The translations under genes were made by a program, and so were the position numbers. DNA of 20,930 bases, from assembly GCA_002335385.1 (NCBI GenBank), contig DCVK01000063.1, positions 1 to 20,930 on the forward strand. Reading direction: 5' to 3'. Below, in pieces: positions 10,021 to 16,119 of the stretch. The notes beneath the pieces were generated by a model. That model saw only the letters and a program-made list of their open reading frames with translations, had not been told where the DNA came from and did no database searches. The DNA is from Candidatus Aminicenantes bacterium UBA2190 (GTDB lineage Bacteria; Acidobacteriota; Aminicenantia; UBA2199). The stretch's first letter is position 1; every line of letters starts with the position of its first letter.

Positions 10021-10769
10021 CGGCAAATCACTCCTTGTTCGCGCAGGAACGTCTTGATTTCGGGTACCGTTTGTTTTCCGTCGTGCAGCAGCGAAGCCAG
10101 CAGGATGGCATGGGCGCCGCCCTGGAGAACGGCGGGCGCCAGCTGCTCCAGGCTGCCGGCGCCGCCCGAAGCGATGACCGGGATGGCGACCGCGGCCGAG
10201 ACCCCGCGCAGGAGATCCAGGTCGTAGCCTTGGCCGCTTCCGTCGCGGTCGATCGAATTGAGCAGGATCTCGCCCGCCCCCAGCTCCTCGCCGCGGCGCG
10301 CCCAGGCGACCGCGTCCCACCCGGTCTCGCGGCGGCCGCCGTGGCTGTAAACCCGCCAGGCGCCGTTGTCCAGGCCGGCATCGATGGAGAGGACGACGCA
10401 TTGCGAGCCGAAGCGGGCCGCGGCGCGGGCCAGCAGCTGCGGATCGGCCAGGGCGGCGCTGCCCAGGGAAACCTTGTCGGCCCCGGCCCGCAGCAGGCGC
10501 TGAATGTCCTCGACGGTGCGCAGGCCGCCGCCCACGGTCAGGGGGATGAAGATCTCCCGCGAAACGCGCTCGACGATATCGACCATGGTCTCCCGGCTGC
10601 GGAACGTGGCGCCGATGTCGAGAAGAGCCAGCTCGTCGGCGCCCTGTTGATAGTAGCACCGGGCCATTTTCACCGGGTCGCCGACCTCGCGGAGGTCCTT
10701 GAAGGCGACCCCTTTGACGACCCGGCCGCAGTCGACATCCAGGCAGGGAATGATGCGGATGGCGATCAT
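10017..10769 (-). CDS. hisF: Imidazole glycerol phosphate synthase, cyclase subunit
   Basis: Uses ammonia delivered by HisH to convert PRFAR into imidazole glycerol phosphate and AICAR. The 250-residue TIM barrel has both catalytic aspartates at canonical numbers: D11 (PCLDVDCGRVVKG) and D130 (LSIDAG). Phosphate-binding TVGGGLR (78-84) and NSIDRDGSGQGYDLDLL further identify HisF rather than HisA. ATG 10769 overlaps the hisH stop (ATGA), and its own stop overlaps the hisA-I-E start the same way, so stoichiometric coupled translation with HisH is likely. Confidence 0.97.
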   Translation of the reverse strand: MIAIRIIPCLDVDCGRVVKGVAFKDLREVGDPVKMARCYYQQGADELALLDIGATFRSRETMVDIVERVSREIFIPLTVGGGLRTVEDIQRLLRAGADKVSLGSAALADPQLLARAAARFGSQCVVLSIDAGLDNGAWRVYSHGGRRETGWDAVAWARRGEELGAGEILLNSIDRDGSGQGYDLDLLRGVSAAVAIPVIASGGAGSLEQLAPAVLQGGAHAILLASLLHDGKQTVPEIKTFLREQGVICR

Positions 10770-11359
10770 GATGCCCCCCAGCGCCGCAACAGGTCCAGTC
10801 CGCAAGCGGCGCTCTTTTCCGGGTGGAACTGGACGCCCCAGACCCTGCCGCATTGCACCGCCGCGGCGAATTCGCCGCCATAGTCGCTGACAGCGGCCAC
10901 GATGTTTCGATCGGCCGGCACGGCATGATAGCCATTGACATAATAATGATACTCGCTGGCCGTGTTGGGCCAGATTGCCGAAGGCCTGGCCGCATGGACC
11001 AGGTTCCAGCCGATCTGCAAGCGTGGCCGGCAGGCGTATGGACGGGCATGGCCGGCGAAAAAACCGAAACCTTTGACGCCGGGCGCCTCGGCACTGGCGC
11101 TGAACAGCAGCTGCATGCCCAGGCAGATGCCCAAGAAAGGCCGATCCGCGGCCAGCCATTCCTGCAATACCGGCGCCATGGCCGAAGCCTGCAGGCGCTC
11201 CATGGCGCTGGCGAAATGGCCGACCCCCGGCAGAAGCAGCCTGTCACAGGCGGCCGTTTCGCCGGCAGCGCGGATGACCGAGTTGGCCAGGCCCAGGTAA
11301 TCGAGCGCCTTGCGCACCGAGTGCAGGTTGCCGGCGCCGTAGTCGATGACGCCGATCAC
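10766..11359 (-). CDS. hisH: Imidazole glycerol phosphate synthase, glutaminase subunit
   Basis: Class I glutamine amidotransferase that hydrolyses glutamine and channels ammonia to HisF. The 197-residue length is typical. The catalytic triad is visible: C79 in GICLGMQLL, and H179 and E181 in GVQFHPEKS. The N-terminal GVIDYGAGNLHSV and LPGVGHF are HisH-specific. Translation starts at GTG 11359, overlapping the hisB stop in GTGA; the protein begins correctly only here. It overlaps hisF by four bases. Confidence 0.96.
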   Translation of the reverse strand: MIGVIDYGAGNLHSVRKALDYLGLANSVIRAAGETAACDRLLLPGVGHFASAMERLQASAMAPVLQEWLAADRPFLGICLGMQLLFSASAEAPGVKGFGFFAGHARPYACRPRLQIGWNLVHAARPSAIWPNTASEYHYYVNGYHAVPADRNIVAAVSDYGGEFAAAVQCGRVWGVQFHPEKSAACGLDLLRRWGAS

Positions 11360-11943
11360 AGGGCCCCCTTGCTCGAAGGGATCTCTCCTTCCCGGCGCGG
11401 CTCGACGCGGCTGGCGGCCGCCAGCGCCCTGGCCAGCGCCTTGAACAGGGCTTCGAGCTTGTGGTGGTCGCTGCGGCCGCGTCGCACCGCGGCATGGAGC
11501 GTCGCCTCCAGCCCCCGGCTCAGGGCGACGAGAAAGTCGACGGCCAGCGTCGGGGCGAAGTTTCCCAGCGCGGCGCCGCCCAGCCGGCCGCGGAACACGA
11601 AGAACGGGCGGCCGCTCAGGTCGACGGCGACCTCGGCCAGCGCCTCGTCCATGGGCATGAGGAAAGAAGCGGCGCGGGCGATCCCCGAGCGGTCGCCCAG
11701 CGCCCGGCTGAAGGCCTGCCCCAGCACCAGGCCGCAGTCCTCGACCAGGTGGTGGGGATCGACGTCCGCGTCGCCGGCGGCGCGCAGGTCGATGTCGAAG
11801 AGGCCGTGGCAGCAGAAAGCCTCGAGCATGTGGCCGAGGAAAGCGATCGGGCAGCTCCCCTGGAAGCGGCCGCGGCCGTCGAGGTCGATGCCCAGGGCGA
11901 TCGCAGTCTCCCGGGTCTTCCGTTCAACGAATCCCTTTCTCAT
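11356..11943 (-). CDS. hisB: Imidazoleglycerol-phosphate dehydratase
   Basis: Dehydrates imidazole glycerol phosphate to imidazole acetol phosphate, the substrate of HisC. The 195-residue protein is a stand-alone dehydratase with no histidinol-phosphatase half. Manganese ligands are present: H38 (GHML), H46, H64, H65 and E68 (DPHHLVED), H150, and H160, H161 and E164 (SDHHKLEA). Several conserved neighbours are altered. The usual 'F-DHML' reads 'FLGHML' (Gly37 for Asp), and 'GI-RYG' reads 'GIARAA'. ATG 11943 has a very strong site (gaggaggtg) seven or so bases upstream. The gene overlaps the 3' end of hisC/HAD by 20 bases in another frame. In-frame sequence further upstream has no family resemblance. 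Confidence 0.95.
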   Translation of the reverse strand: MRKGFVERKTRETAIALGIDLDGRGRFQGSCPIAFLGHMLEAFCCHGLFDIDLRAAGDADVDPHHLVEDCGLVLGQAFSRALGDRSGIARAASFLMPMDEALAEVAVDLSGRPFFVFRGRLGGAALGNFAPTLAVDFLVALSRGLEATLHAAVRRGRSDHHKLEALFKALARALAAASRVEPRREGEIPSSKGAL

Positions 11944-13657
11944 GAAACACCTCCTCGATCTCGTTGATGTCACTGATGAATTTTCCGGCGCCGGCGCGGC
12001 GCAGCTCCCGCCGCCGGCGCGAGCCGGCCGGGAGCGACGCCGGGACGACGGCCACGGCGCCGACGCCCGCCGCCCGGGCCGCCAGCATGTCGTCGACCTG
12101 GTCGCCGACATAGAGGGCGCGGCGCGCTCCCAGCCCGGCCAGGGCCAGGCGCAGGCCGCGGGGATGCGGCTTCGGCCGGCTTCCCGTATCCTCGGCTGCG
12201 ACCAGCACGTCGAAACAGCGGGCGCAGCCGGAGCGCTCCAGGGTCCACAAGGCCTCGGCGCGGGGACGGCCGGTGACGATCCCCAGGCGGAAGCGCCGGC
12301 GCAGCCTGGCCAGCAGCGCCGGCGGCGCCAGCCACTTCTCGCGGCAGCGCAGGCCGTCCCCGCCGCCACCGCCCAGATAGATCTCCTGGAAACGCGCCTT
12401 GATTCGGGCCAAACTCACCCGGCAGCCGTTCCCGCGGATCAGCGCCGCGGCGGCCCGCCAGTCGTTGTTGTACCCGGCCGCCATTCGCAAGTCCCGCAAC
12501 CGGCGCAGCCGCGGGCGGCCACCGCAGAAATGCCTGACCGTGCGCAGGATCGTCTCGTCGCAGGAGAGGCGCGAATCGACCAGCACCCCGTCCATGTCGA
12601 GAAGGAGCGCCTGGGGGGGAAGAATCTCCGCCAGCGCCGCGAGCAGGCGGAGATGGTCGCTGCGGGTGCCGACGGTAATGCGCAGGCGATCGTCCAGCTG
12701 CGGCTCCCGGGCCAGGCGTTTGACCAGGACGCCCCTTTGGCGCAGCTTTTCCCATACCGCCCCGGCATCGTCAAAACGGGCCAGCAGGAAATTGGCCTCC
12801 GTGTCGCGGCTGGGAACACCCAGTTCCTCCAGTGCCTTGATCAGTGACTTCTTCTGCCGCCGCATGCGGCGGGCCTGTTGCCGGGCATGCCCGACAGCGG
12901 AAAGCGCCGCCAGCCCCGCCTGGATGGCCGCGGCGGACAGGGGGAACGACGGGGCGACTTTTTCAATTTCCCCGAGCAGGCCGCCCGCGCCCAGCAGGTA
13001 GCCGAGGCGCAGGCCGGCCAGGGCGAACGACTTGGAAAACGAGTTCAGGATGACCAGGTTGGGGAACTCCCTGATCCAGGCGGCGTGGTCCCGCCCGGAG
13101 AAAAACCCGTAGGCCTCGTCGAGCAGGATTGGCGTTCCCCCGGCCCGGGCCAGGACCTGCCGCAGCTCGGCGTCGGCGATCACGGTGCCGGTCGGGTTGT
13201 TGGGGCTGACCAGCACCAGCAGGGCGGGTTTCGCCGCCAGAACGGCGAGGATCCCGGGAAGGGGGAATGGGAAATCTTCCGCGAAGGGAACGGCCCGGAT
13301 GCGGGCCTGGCGCAGGCGGGCGGCCAGCGGATAGATGCTGAAGGTGGGCGCGGCCCAGGCGACCGTGGCGCCGGGATCGAGCAGGGCTTCAAAGACCCAG
13401 CGGATGGCCTGGTCGCCGCCGGCGGCCAGCAGGACGTTCTCCGCTGCCAGGCCGTGGAATTTCGCCAGCTCGCGCCGCAAGGGCTCGCTCTCGGGATACA
13501 TGGCCAGGGCGCCGGCGGCGAGCCGGCGCAGCGCCCGCACGACCCCGGGCGCGGGCGGAAAGCGGTTCTCGTTGAGGTCGAGGCGGACGGACCCCTGCCG
13601 CGACCCGCCGGCCTTGGCGTAGGGAACGACCGCGGCGAGGAATCTTCGCGCGGCCAT
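11924..13657 (-). CDS. hisC: Histidinol-phosphate aminotransferase fused to a HAD phosphatase
   Basis: Residues 1-345 are a class I/II PLP aminotransferase of HisC type. Markers are RLDLNENRFPP, PNNPTG (152-157), LLDEAYGFF (178-186) and the PLP lysine K209 in SFSKSFALAG. Residues 349-577 are a HAD-superfamily phosphatase of phosphoglycolate-phosphatase style. It has nucleophile D354 and acid D356 (LLLDMDGVLVDS), motif II T462 (IVTGRP), motif III K496 (SRPKPHP) and motif IV GDQVDD (518-523). HisC makes L-histidinol phosphate and the next step needs a phosphatase. The operon has no other candidate, and hisB lacks a phosphatase half. I infer that the HAD domain performs that step. The reading frame is continuous. 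The start follows the hisG stop by one base, with an aaggtgg site, and the 3' end overlaps hisB by 20 bases. Confidence 0.93.
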   Translation of the reverse strand: MAARRFLAAVVPYAKAGGSRQGSVRLDLNENRFPPAPGVVRALRRLAAGALAMYPESEPLRRELAKFHGLAAENVLLAAGGDQAIRWVFEALLDPGATVAWAAPTFSIYPLAARLRQARIRAVPFAEDFPFPLPGILAVLAAKPALLVLVSPNNPTGTVIADAELRQVLARAGGTPILLDEAYGFFSGRDHAAWIREFPNLVILNSFSKSFALAGLRLGYLLGAGGLLGEIEKVAPSFPLSAAAIQAGLAALSAVGHARQQARRMRRQKKSLIKALEELGVPSRDTEANFLLARFDDAGAVWEKLRQRGVLVKRLAREPQLDDRLRITVGTRSDHLRLLAALAEILPPQALLLDMDGVLVDSRLSCDETILRTVRHFCGGRPRLRRLRDLRMAAGYNNDWRAAAALIRGNGCRVSLARIKARFQEIYLGGGGGDGLRCREKWLAPPALLARLRRRFRLGIVTGRPRAEALWTLERSGCARCFDVLVAAEDTGSRPKPHPRGLRLALAGLGARRALYVGDQVDDMLAARAAGVGAVAVVPASLPAGSRRRRELRRAGAGKFISDINEIEEVFHEKGIR

Positions 13658-13658
13658 G

Positions 13659-14510
13659 TCACACCACCACCTTGCGGAATTCGGTTTCCAGGATGTCGCG
13701 GGCCCCCATCTTTTTCAGCCGGGTGATCAGCCCGGCCGCCTCCAGCTTCCTGACCGCGGTCTTGACCGCGTAGCCCTTGCCGCCGAACAGCGGCGAAACC
13801 GTGGGCGCGCGCATGCAGGGCAGCACGCGGACGACCTCGGCCAGCTTGCTTTCGGCGACGTTCATTTCCAGCATCACCCGCTCGCGGGCATCGAGCACGG
13901 CCCGGAACAGCGTCTTCATCTGGCCGATCTTTTCGCGCTTGCCGGGGTCGCGCAGCGCCTTGCGGTTGGCGATGAAGCGCGTCGACGACTCCAGCAGCGT
14001 GGCGATGACCTTCAGGCCGTGCTCCTGCAGGGTGCGGCCGCTGGCCATGTTGTCGACGATGACGTCGGCGTCGTCGGGCGGGAAGACCTCGGTGGCGCCG
14101 TAGGTGCGGATGAAGATGTACCGGCGGTAGCGGCGCTCGAGAAAGCGCCGGGCCAGCCGCTCGTACTCGGAGGCGGCGACGACCGGGCCGCGGCGCTTCG
14201 GCCCGCTGAAAGCGCGGGCGGCCGCGGCCACGATCGTGACCGGGTCGAACCCCAGGTCCATGACCTCGACCACGTCGGCGCCCGTCTCCTCGACCCAGTC
14301 GCGGCCGCAGAAGCCGGCGTCGTGCGACCCCAGCTCGATCAGCCGCGGCACGTTCTGCGGCTTGAGCAGCTTGGCCTCGATCCCGCGGTCCGCGACGCGG
14401 GGAATGTAGCTGCGCTCGTCGCTGTCGACGCCGAAGCCGCAGTCGTTGAGCAGGGCGACGACCCGGCCGTGCAGCCGGCCCTTGGGAATGATGATCTTCA
14501 GGCCGGGCAC
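13659..14510 (-). CDS. hisG: ATP phosphoribosyltransferase, long form
   Basis: Catalyses the first committed step, ATP plus PRPP to PR-ATP, and is normally the histidine-feedback point. The 283 residues are the long form, with a C-terminal ACT-like regulatory domain (about 210-283), so no HisZ partner is expected and none is seen. Markers include LKIIIPKGRLHG at the N-terminus, HDAGFCGRDWVEE and the phosphoribosyl site ADVIVDNMASGRTL (about residues 148-161). The start is GTG 14510, with a modest gaggtg ahead of it. The stop of a possible 21-codon leader ORF overlaps the GTG, so translation may be coupled. It heads the operon. Confidence 0.96.
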   Translation of the reverse strand: MPGLKIIIPKGRLHGRVVALLNDCGFGVDSDERSYIPRVADRGIEAKLLKPQNVPRLIELGSHDAGFCGRDWVEETGADVVEVMDLGFDPVTIVAAAARAFSGPKRRGPVVAASEYERLARRFLERRYRRYIFIRTYGATEVFPPDDADVIVDNMASGRTLQEHGLKVIATLLESSTRFIANRKALRDPGKREKIGQMKTLFRAVLDARERVMLEMNVAESKLAEVVRVLPCMRAPTVSPLFGGKGYAVKTAVRKLEAAGLITRLKKMGARDILETEFRKVVV

Positions 14511-14563
14511 GAGGCACCTCGCCGCCCAACCGCATTTTCCGAAACTAAACCCGTGAACCTCAT
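14498..14563 (-). CDS. Possible his-operon leader peptide (21 aa)
   Basis: ATG 14563 follows a perfect AGGAGG (14578-14573) by nine bases, one of the strongest ribosome sites in the window. It opens a 21-codon frame (MRFTGLVSENAVGRRGASCPA) whose TGA (14500-14498) lies inside the first codons of hisG. It contains no histidine, so it is not a classical his attenuator peptide. The simplest role would be translational coupling into the weakly preceded GTG of hisG. Coding status is unproven. Confidence 0.35.
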   Translation of the reverse strand: MRFTGLVSENAVGRRGASCPA

Positions 14564-14617
14564 GATGGGAGTCCTCCTGTGAAAATTGAAAAAATGGATG
14601 GGAGGGTGGTTTAGTTT
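14542..14617 (-). promoter_or_regulatory. Long-range hairpin in his leader, hiding a Shine-Dalgarno
   Basis: A perfect 10-base inverted repeat, aaactaaacc (14542-14551) and ggtttagttt (14608-14617), encloses 56 bases. Inside it, in the minus-strand RNA, CCTCC (14605-14601) can pair with GGAGG (14577-14573) of the leader-ORF ribosome site. The fold would therefore close the SD. It lies entirely between the his promoter and hisG, consistent with translational control. No ligand-binding consensus of a known riboswitch was recognised. Confidence 0.5.
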
Positions 14618-14620
14618 TTT

Positions 14621-14639
14621 ATGGGCGTGGGGCGCCCAT
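14621..14639 (-). promoter_or_regulatory. GC-rich hairpin in the his leader
   Basis: Perfect 7-base inverted repeat atgggcg (14621-14627) / cgcccat (14633-14639) with a five-base loop. In the his transcript it is followed by A residues, not U residues, so it is not an intrinsic terminator. It stands directly upstream of the larger SD-closing hairpin and may be part of one regulatory fold. Confidence 0.4.
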
Positions 14640-14692
14640 GACGGAAATGGCGGTGCAGGCCGGCAAGTGCCGCGATGCAAAACATTGCCGGG

Positions 14693-14720
14693 ATTATAGC
14701 ACAAGTCGTCCGCATCGCAA
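14693..14720 (-). promoter_or_regulatory. Sigma70-like promoter of the his operon
   Basis: On the minus strand TTGCGA (14720-14715), a 16-base spacer and a perfect TATAAT (14698-14693) predict a start near 14686. This leaves an untranslated leader of about 175 bases before hisG, holding both hairpins and the short ORF. Confidence 0.7.
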
Positions 14721-14778
14721 AATCATGGCCGGCGGGGAACGAACGCTGCGGGCAGGGAGCCGGGGCCCGGACCGCGAT

Positions 14779-14806
14779 TTGCATATTTTTTCCAGGTTGC
14801 TATAAT
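14779..14806 (+). promoter_or_regulatory. Sigma70-like promoter of the DUF4230 pair
   Basis: TTGCAT (14779-14784), a 16-base spacer and a perfect TATAAT (14801-14806) sit 40 bases upstream of the ATG at 14846. This is the AT-richest part of the intergenic region and does not overlap the his promoter (14693-14720). Confidence 0.7.
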
Positions 14807-14845
14807 GGCTCTGCGCGGTCCCCGCCGCGCCCGGGAGAAGAAGCG

Positions 14846-15445
14846 ATGAACCTGGATCCGAATAAAAAATCCCGCGCCAGGAAGCGGCTGCTCATCCTGG
14901 GCGCCGTGATCCTGGCGCTGCTGGCGGTCAACGTCGCGGTGCCGCGGAAAAAGGTCCCGCCGCCGCTGAACGCCCGCACGCTCAAGGACCTGGCCGAGCT
15001 GGCCACCGTCGAGTACAGCGTGACCAAGATCATCGCCCACAAGGACGTCGCCTGGTACGGCGACCGCAAGATCCTTTTCGAGACGGCCGCCATCGTCAAG
15101 GCCGGCATCGACCTGAACGAGCTCAGCGACGGCGATATCCGCCGCGAGGGCTACAAGGCGGTGACCATAACCCTGCCGCGGCCCAGGATCCTCCTGTTCA
15201 ACATGAAGCCCGAGCACATGCACGAGATCTTCAACGAATCGGGAGTCCTGCGCAGCGATTTCTCCAACCAGGAGAAGGACGCCCTGCTCAGCCTGGGCGA
15301 GAAGGACATCCGCGCCAAGGTGGCGACGATGGACATCCTCGAGCGCGCCGCGCGCAACGCCCGCATCCTGGTCGAGTCGTGGCTCTCCCGCATGGGCTTC
15401 GCCAGCGTGCGCGTCGAGTTCCGCGGCCCGGGAGGGCGGAAATGA
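14846..15445 (+). CDS. Membrane-anchored DUF4230-like protein A
   Basis: A 199-residue protein with a basic N-terminus (KKSRARKR) and one hydrophobic segment at about 14-32. The rest is soluble and would be extracytoplasmic. The body resembles DUF4230 proteins: beta-rich 'VKAGIDLNELSD', then 'VTITLPRPRIL', then a helical C-terminus with a final short strand (ASVRVEF). The function of this family is not known to me. ATG 14846 is chosen over an in-frame start at 14675, because it follows a purine-rich gggagaag site and lies downstream of the promoter at 14779-14806. The start of protein B overlaps its stop (ATGA), so the two are probably translated together and may form a hetero-oligomer. Confidence 0.8.
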   Translation: MNLDPNKKSRARKRLLILGAVILALLAVNVAVPRKKVPPPLNARTLKDLAELATVEYSVTKIIAHKDVAWYGDRKILFETAAIVKAGIDLNELSDGDIRREGYKAVTITLPRPRILLFNMKPEHMHEIFNESGVLRSDFSNQEKDALLSLGEKDIRAKVATMDILERAARNARILVESWLSRMGFASVRVEFRGPGGRK

Positions 15446-16047
15446 AAAAGCTCGCCCTGGCGTTCAACATCGCCGCCCTGCTGGCGATCACCCTGCTGCT
15501 GTACACCCCGCTGGCCAGGCTCGGCCTGCTGCCTTCGCTGCCCTCGCTGTTCCGCAGCGGCCCGCTCACGATCGAGGAGACGCCGGTGATCATCCAGCAG
15601 GTCAAGAACATCGCCCAGATGTTCACCCAGACCTTTTACGACGAATACGTCTACGACACCGGCCCCATCCGCACGCCGGTCTTCAACCAGGACAAGCGGC
15701 TGATCTTCATCGCCAAGGGCGAGGTGATCGCCGGCTTCGACCTGTCGGCCCTGAGCGAGAGCTCGATCATCCGCCGCGAGCGGGCGATCGTGGTCAAGCT
15801 GCCGCCGGCGCGCGTCCTGGAGGTGATCATCAACCCCAGCGGCTTCGAGACCTTCATCGAGAAGGGTGTGATCACCTTCGAGGAGAGCAAGAAGTACCAC
15901 GAGGACGCCCGGCGCATCTTCGAGCGCAACGCCCTGCGCAAGGGCATCCTCAGGAACAGCGCCGAGCAGGGGCGGGAGATGCTGGAGAAGTTCTTCCGCC
16001 TGCTGGGCTTCGAGACGGTGGACATCATCATTCCCGAGAGCCGTTAA
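15442..16047 (+). CDS. Membrane-anchored DUF4230-like protein B
   Basis: A 201-residue protein with an N-terminal hydrophobic segment (about 4-22) after MKK, serving as signal anchor. The soluble part aligns by eye with protein A: 'KGEVIAGFDLSALSE' against 'VKAGIDLNELSD', 'IVVKLPPARVL' against 'VTITLPRPRIL', and a C-terminal helix ending in a short strand (FETVDIII). They are diverged paralogues from an old tandem duplication. ATG 15442 overlaps the stop of protein A by four bases, with aggaggg-like purines just ahead. Biochemical role unknown. Confidence 0.8.
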   Translation: MKKLALAFNIAALLAITLLLYTPLARLGLLPSLPSLFRSGPLTIEETPVIIQQVKNIAQMFTQTFYDEYVYDTGPIRTPVFNQDKRLIFIAKGEVIAGFDLSALSESSIIRRERAIVVKLPPARVLEVIINPSGFETFIEKGVITFEESKKYHEDARRIFERNALRKGILRNSAEQGREMLEKFFRLLGFETVDIIIPESR

Positions 16048-16060
16048 TTAGGAAATAAAC

Positions 16061-16079
16061 GACTCCCAGCGTTGGAGTC
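16061..16079. repeat. Small inverted repeat after the DUF4230 pair
   Basis: gactcc (16061-16066) and ggagtc (16074-16079) form a six-base stem with a seven-base loop. It lies 14 bases after the stop of protein B and 41 bases before the MFS start. No T-run follows, so it is at best a weak or Rho-assisted end, or an RNA-stabilising stem. Confidence 0.3.
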
Positions 16080-16119
16080 AGTGACACCCTGAAGGCCCCC
16101 GGCGAGGTTGCCATTCAGA

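Larger units (their letters stand above)
14511..14845. other. Divergent intergenic control region
   Basis: The 335 bases between hisG and the first DUF4230 gene hold the his promoter and structured leader on the minus strand, and a separate promoter on the plus strand at 14779-14806. The short leader ORF is the only coding candidate. A longer minus-strand frame running through the leader begins upstream of the predicted transcription start and is not accepted. Confidence 0.7.

Noticed and set aside
10823..12847. 674-codon plus-strand frame across hisH, hisB and hisC
   Set aside because: It is antisense to three well-supported his genes and has low-complexity Arg/Ala/Gln-rich product.
14621..14639. 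Intrinsic terminator in the his leader
   Set aside because: The stem is good, but in the his direction it is followed by A residues. The T-run lies on the 5' side when read on the plus strand, so neither strand gives a proper terminator.
14498..14704. 68-codon minus-strand frame in the his leader as a complete gene
   Set aside because: Its ATG lies upstream of the -10 element, has no ribosome site, and the product resembles no protein. The SD-preceded ATG at 14563 in the same frame is kept as a low-confidence leader ORF.
16108..16119. TTG start for the MFS gene
   Set aside because: The GAGG ribosome site ends immediately before the TTG, leaving no spacing. ATG 16120 is 12 bases from it and begins a normal N-terminus.
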